Positions 18,730 through 22,750 of a stretch of DNA of 22,750 nt are shown in pieces. Under the pieces are notes generated by a model. It had not been told where the DNA came from. It ran no database searches and was given only the letters and a program-made list of their open reading frames with translations. The stretch is from the NCBI RefSeq assembly GCF_000003605.2, contig NW_003149306.1:1-22750 (forward strand), in the 5' to 3' direction. Source of the stretch: Saccoglossus kowalevskii (lineage: Eukaryota; Hemichordata; Enteropneusta; Harrimaniidae). The first letter of the stretch is position 1. Each line of letters begins with the position of its first letter. The translations under genes were made by a program, and so were the position numbers.

Positions 18730-18803
18730 TGACCGATATGTGGATCGAACCCACGACCTCAGCGTTATTAGCACCGCGCTCTAACCAACTGAGCTAACCG
18801 GCC
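18730..18803 (-). tRNA. tRNA-Ile(AAU), copy 57, variant subfamily
   Basis: Full length. C71 to U and C62 to A. The unit is of the 326-327-bp type. Confidence 0.87.
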
Positions 18804-19066
18804 ACATCAGCATACTGTATTTGCTTTAATCGTGTTTTTAAAAGACATGCAATCGCACAAACGTCTGTGCATTTCGAAGGTTTTTTTATAGCCTTTTGAA
18901 AATAATATGAAGTTCTCAGTTATATTCTAACTAATTCAAGGACGCATAACGAAGTGCTCGCAGAATACAAATTATATTACCCACAAGACGGTGATAGTGA
19001 AGGTAGCCACAAGATGGCGCACCCAAATGCCGCCAATAGTTTTCAACAAACACATAAAATTAGCAA

Positions 19067-19140
19067 TGGCCGACATGGGGATCGAACCCACGACCTCAGC
19101 GTTATTAGCACCGCGCTCTAACCAACTGAGCTAACCGGCC
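19067..19140 (-). tRNA. tRNA-Ile(AAU), copy 58
   Basis: Full length. Only A66 to G (U7.G66 wobble). Confidence 0.94.
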
Positions 19141-19160
19141 ACATCAGCATACTGTATTTG

Positions 19161-19315
19161 CGTTAATCGTGTTTTTAAAAGACATGCAATCGCACAAACG
19201 TCTGTGCATTTCGAAGGTTTTTTTTGTAGCCTTTTGAAAATAATATGAAGTTCTCAGTTATATTCTAACTAATTCAAGGACGCATAACGAAGTGCTCGCA
19301 GAATACAAATTCTAT
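19161..19315 (-). repeat. 155-bp tRNA-less unit (9 of 12)
   Basis: Same junction; one extra T in the T run. Confidence 0.93.
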
Positions 19316-19558
19316 CGTTAATCGTGTTTTTAAAAGACATGCAATCGCACAAACGTCTGTGCATTTCGAAGGTTTTTTTGTAGCCTTTTGAAAATAATAT
19401 GAAGTTCTCAGTTATATTCTAACTAATTCAAGGACGCATAACGAAGTGCTCGCAGAATACAAATTATATTACCCACAAGACGGTGATAGTGAAGGTAGCC
19501 ACAAGATGGCGCACTCGGATGCCGCCAATAGTTTTTAACATACACATAAAATTACCAA

Positions 19559-19632
19559 TGGCCGATATGGGGATCGAACCCACGATCTCAGCGTTATTAG
19601 CACCGCGCTCTAACCAACTGAGCTAACCGGCC
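19559..19632 (-). tRNA. tRNA-Ile(AAU), copy 59
   Basis: Full length. Only G46 to A. Confidence 0.95.
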
Positions 19633-19895
19633 ACATCAGAATACTGTATTTGCGTTAATCGTGTTTTTAAAAGACATGCAATCGCACAAAAGTCTGTGCA
19701 TTTCGAAGGTTTTTATGTAGCCTTTTGAAAATAATATGAAGTTCTCAGTTATATTCTAACTAATTCAAGGACGCATAACGAAGTGCTCGCAGAATACAAA
19801 TTATATTACCCACCAGACGGTGATAGTGAAGGTAGCCACAAGATGGCGCACTCGGATGCCGCCAATAGTTTTTAACATACACATAAAATTACCAA

Positions 19896-19968
19896 TGGCC
19901 GATATGGGATCGAACCCACGACCTCAGCGTTATTAGCACCGCGCTCTAACCAACTGAGCTAACCGGCC
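19896..19968 (-). pseudogene. tRNA-Ile copy 60, 1-nt deletion in T stem
   Basis: 73 nt. One of four Gs is missing, so the 3' strand of the T stem has CC instead of CCC and cannot form five pairs. The rest matches the reference. Confidence 0.83.
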
Positions 19969-20232
19969 ACATCAGCATACTGTATTTGCTTTAATCGTGT
20001 TTTTAAAAGACATGCAATCGCACAAACGTCTGTGCATTTCGACGGGTTTTATTGTAGCCTTTTACCAATAATATGAAGTTCTCAGTTATATTCTAACTAA
20101 TTCAAGGACGCATAACGAAGTGCTCGCAGAATACAAATTATATTACCCACCAGACGGTGATAGTGAAGGTAGCCACAAGATGGCGCACCCAAATGCCGCC
20201 AATAGTTTTCAACATACACATAAAATTACCAA

Positions 20233-20306
20233 TGGCCGATATGGGGATCGAACCCACGACCTCAGCGTTATTAGCACCGCGCTCTAACCAACTGAGCTAA
20301 CCGGCC
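20233..20306 (-). tRNA. tRNA-Ile(AAU), copy 61
   Basis: Identical to the reference. Confidence 0.97.
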
Positions 20307-20326
20307 ACATCAGCATACTGTATTTG

Positions 20327-20480
20327 CGCTAATCGTGTTTTTAAAAGACTTGCAATCGCACAATCGTCTGTGCATTTCGATGGTTTTTTTGTAGCCTTTT
20401 GAAAATAATATGAAGTTCTCAGTTATATTCTAACTAATTCAAGGACGCATAACGAAGTGCTCGCAGAATACAAATTCTAT
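20327..20480 (-). repeat. 154-bp tRNA-less unit (10 of 12)
   Basis: Same 'ctat/cgttaatc' junction. Confidence 0.93.
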
Positions 20481-20723
20481 CGTTAATCATGTTTTTAAAA
20501 GACATGCAATCGCACAAACGTCTGTGCATTTCGAAGGTTTTTTTGTAGCCTTTTGAAAATAATATGAAGTTCTCAGTTATAATCTAACTAATTCAAGGAC
20601 GCATAACGAAGTGCTCGCAGAATACAAATTCTATTACTCACCAGACGGTGATAGTGAAGGTAGCCACAAGATGGCGCACCCAAATGCCGCCCATAGTTTT
20701 CAACATACACATAAAATTACCAA

Positions 20724-20797
20724 TGGCCGATATGGGGATCGAACCCACAACCTCAGCGTTATTAGCACCGCGCTCTAACCAACTGAGCTAACCGGCC
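20724..20797 (-). tRNA. tRNA-Ile(AAU), copy 62
   Basis: Full length. Only C48 to U (G15-C48 becomes G15-U48). Confidence 0.94.
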
Positions 20798-21060
20798 ACA
20801 TTAACATACTGTATTTGCGTTAATCGTGTTTTTAAAAGACATGCAATCGCACAAACGTCTGTGCATTTCGAAGGTTTTTTTGTAGCTTTTTGAAAATAAT
20901 ATGAAGTTCTCAGTTATATTCTAACTAATTCAAGGACGCATAACGAAGTGCTCGCAGAATACAAATTATATTACCCACCAGACGATGATAGTGAAGGTAG
21001 CCACAAGATGGCGCACCCAAATGCCGCCAATAGTTTTCAACATACACATAAAATTACCAA

Positions 21061-21134
21061 TGGCCGATATGGGGATCGAACCCACGACCTCAGCGTTATT
21101 AGCACCGCGCTCTAACCAACTGAGCTAACCGGCT
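21061..21134 (-). tRNA. tRNA-Ile(AAU), copy 63
   Basis: Full length. Only G1 to A (A1.C72). Confidence 0.92.
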
Positions 21135-21397
21135 ACGTCAGCATACTGTATTTGCGTTAATCGTGTTTTTAAAAGACATGCAATCGCACAAACGTCTGTG
21201 CATTTCGAAGGTTTTTTTGTAGCCTTTTGAAAATAATATGAAGTTCTCAGTTATATTCTAACTAATTCAAGGACGCATAACGAAGTGCTCGCAGAATACA
21301 AATTCTATTACCCACAAGACGGTGATAGTGAAGGTAGCCACAAGATGGCGCACCCGAATGCCGCCAATTGTTTTTAACATACACATAAAATTACCAA

Positions 21398-21471
21398 TGG
21401 CCGATATGGGGATCGAACCCACGACCTCAGCGTTATTAGCACCGCGCTCTAACCAACTGAGCTAACCGGCC
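21398..21471 (-). tRNA. tRNA-Ile(AAU), copy 64
   Basis: Identical to the reference; counterpart of the 11790 copy. Confidence 0.97.
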
Positions 21472-21491
21472 ACATCAGCATACTGTATTTG

Positions 21492-21645
21492 CGCTAATCG
21501 TGTTTTTAAAAGACTTGCAATCGCACAATCGTCTGTGCATTTCGATGGTTTTTTTGTAGCCTTTTGAAAATAATATGAAGTTCTCAGTTATATTCTAACT
21601 AATTCAAGGACGCATAACGAAGTGCTCACAGAATACAAATTCTAT
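21492..21645 (-). repeat. 154-bp tRNA-less unit (11 of 12)
   Basis: Same junction; counterpart of 11884-12037. Confidence 0.93.
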
Positions 21646-21888
21646 CGTTAATCGTGTTTTTAAAAGACATGCAATCGCACAAACGTCTGTGCATTTCGAA
21701 GGTTTTTTTGTAGCCTTTTACCAATAATATGAAGTTCTCAGTTATATTCTAACTAATTCAAGGACGCATAACGAAGTGCTCGCAGAATACAAATTATATT
21801 ACCCACCAGACGGTGATAGTGAAGGTAGCCACAAGATGGCGCACCCAAATGCCGCCAATAGTTTTCAACATACACATAAAATTACCAA

Positions 21889-21962
21889 TGGCCGATACGG
21901 GGATCGAACCCACGACCTCAGCGTTATTAGCACCGCGCTCTAACCAACTGAGCTAACCGGCC
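21889..21962 (-). tRNA. tRNA-Ile(AAU), copy 65
   Basis: Full length. A64 to G only; counterpart of the 12281 copy. Confidence 0.95.
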
Positions 21963-22223
21963 ACATCAACATACTGTATTTGCGCTAATCGTGTTTTTAA
22001 AAGACTTGCAATCGCACAAACGTCTGTGCATTTCGAAGGTTTTTGTAGCCTTTTGCCAATAATATGAAGTTCTCAGTTATATTCTAACTAATTCAAGGAC
22101 GCATAACGAAGTGCTCGCAGAATACAAATTCTATTACCCACCAGACGGTGATAGTGAAGGTCGCCACAAGATGGCGCACCCAAATACCGCCAATAGTTTT
22201 CAACATACACATAAAATTACCAA

Positions 22224-22297
22224 TGGCCGATATGGGGATCGAACCCACGACCTCAGCGTTATTAGCACCGCGCTCTAACCAACTGAGCTAACCGGCT
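22224..22297 (-). tRNA. tRNA-Ile(AAU), copy 66
   Basis: Full length. Only G1 to A (A1.C72). Confidence 0.92.
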
Positions 22298-22317
22298 ACA
22301 TCAGCATACTGTATTTG

Positions 22318-22471
22318 CGTTAATCGTGTTTTTAAAAGACATGCAATCGCACAGACGTCTGTGCATTTCGATGGTTTTTTTAGAGCCTTTTGAAAATAAT
22401 ATGAAGTTCTCAGTTATATTCTAACTAATTCAAGGACGCATAACGAAGTGCTCGCAGAATACAAATTCTAC
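22318..22471 (-). repeat. 154-bp tRNA-less unit (12 of 12)
   Basis: 'ctac' junction followed by a 'tttataaaag' variant, as in units 7 and 8. Confidence 0.92.
22349..22364. repeat. Perfect 16-bp palindrome upstream of copy 66
   Basis: GCACAGACGTCTGTGC is fully self-complementary. Most units have the one-mismatch form GCACAAACGTCTGTGC at about -52 to -67 from the tRNA. It could be a dimeric protein site or a cruciform-prone element; no factor is recognised. Confidence 0.6.
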
Positions 22472-22714
22472 CGTTAAACGTGTTTATAAAAGACATGCAA
22501 TCGCACAAACGTCTGTGCATTTCGAAGGATTTTGGGTAGCCTTTTGCCAATAATATGAAGTTCTCAGTTATATTCTAACTAATTCAAGGACGCATAACGA
22601 AGTGCTCGCAGAATACAAATTCTATTACCCACCAGACGGTGATAGTGAAGGTAGCCACAAGATGACGCACTCGGATGCCCCCAATAGTTTTTAACATACA
22701 CATAAAATTACAAA

Positions 22715-22750
22715 TGGAACGATATGGGGATCGAACCCAAGACCTCAGCG
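22715..22750 (-). tRNA. tRNA-Ile copy 67, cut by window end, acceptor strand altered
   Basis: Only the 3' part of the gene is inside the window. The acceptor strand has 'ggaacgat' where 'ggccgat' is normal (one inserted base and changes), which disrupts the stem, and G49 to U. Probably a broken copy. Confidence 0.75.

Larger units (their letters stand above)
21141..22019 (-). repeat. Second copy of the about 879-bp block at 11533-12411
   Basis: No difference found by eye from 11533-12411. Divergence begins at 'cacaaacg' here against 'cacaatcg' there. Confidence 0.88.
1..22750 (-). repeat. Tandem array (satellite-like) of tRNA-Ile(AAU) units, basic period 337 bp
   Basis: Homologous units run head to tail across the whole window, with all tRNA genes on the minus strand. 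The commonest distance between successive tRNA genes is 337 bp. Recurrent derived distances are 491 (337+154), 326-327, 195, 228 and 148 bp. Both window ends fall inside a tRNA copy, so neither array boundary is seen. Every stretch between the tRNA genes listed here is spacer of this repeat; nothing unrelated is inserted. Units differ by few substitutions, and linked variants recur at distant sites, which is typical of concerted evolution. Array length and copy number could be affected by assembly collapse or expansion. Confidence 0.98.

Noticed and set aside
1-22750. CRISPR array
   Set aside because: Repeats are far too long, spacers are as repetitive as the repeats, and the conserved part folds as a eukaryotic tRNA.
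1-22750. tRNA-derived SINE family
   Set aside because: Copies are head to tail with a fixed period. There is no A-rich or simple-repeat 3' tail, no target-site duplications and no unrelated flanks. A search of the rest of the genome could still change this.
1-22750. Nucleosome-phasing satellite (337 bp about two nucleosome repeats; 148-154 bp about one)
   Set aside because: The lengths fit loosely, but nothing else in the sequence supports positioning, and the derived lengths are explained by simple deletions.

Overview
The whole window is one head-to-tail tandem array of nuclear-type tRNA-Ile(AAU) genes, all on the minus strand. No protein-coding gene, rRNA, CRISPR array or transposase is visible. 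The basic unit is 337 bp: a 74-bp tRNA gene plus a 263-bp spacer. I place 67 tRNA-Ile loci. Two are cut by the window ends, so the array continues on both sides. Of the other 65, 56 keep the full 74-nt length (11 of these share one identical reference sequence), 3 have a single-base deletion, 2 have lost the whole anticodon arm, and 4 are 40-nt 5' halves.

Organism: the gene is a eukaryotic cytoplasmic tRNA-Ile. It has anticodon AAU (inosine at 34 expected), A73, no encoded CCA, no intron, good A and B boxes, and a T4 RNA polymerase III terminator 7 nt past the gene. It closely resembles animal tRNA-Ile-AAU as I remember it. Each spacer also carries a CTCF/YY1-like motif, which would suit a bilaterian animal. 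I cannot name the species.

Layout: 1-10880 holds mostly 337-bp units mixed with derived unit lengths. These are 154-bp tRNA-less units (tRNA spacing 491), 195-bp units (two sites), and 326-327-bp units with a 10-11-bp spacer deletion. 10884-11526 holds an anticodon-arm-less copy followed by four 148-bp units with tRNA 5' halves. 11533-12411 recurs without any difference I could find at 21141-22019. 13531-15334 is a 902-bp three-gene block present twice in tandem, with a partly altered third block after it. 15421-22750 returns to 337-bp units with interspersed 154-bp units.

Possible working: each intact unit could be transcribed by RNA polymerase III from its internal boxes, helped by a TATA-like TTTTAAAA at about -31 to -40. 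Each spacer also carries an imperfect palindrome at about -52 to -67 and the CTCF/YY1-like site 45-60 bp past the tRNA 3' end. A dense array of TFIIIC sites and CTCF-like sites is a plausible insulator or domain boundary, but that is inference. Repeated reuse of the same deletion junctions and linked variants shows that the array evolves by unequal crossover and/or gene conversion. Throughout, tRNA positions use standard numbering and 'reference' means the copy at 1494-1567.
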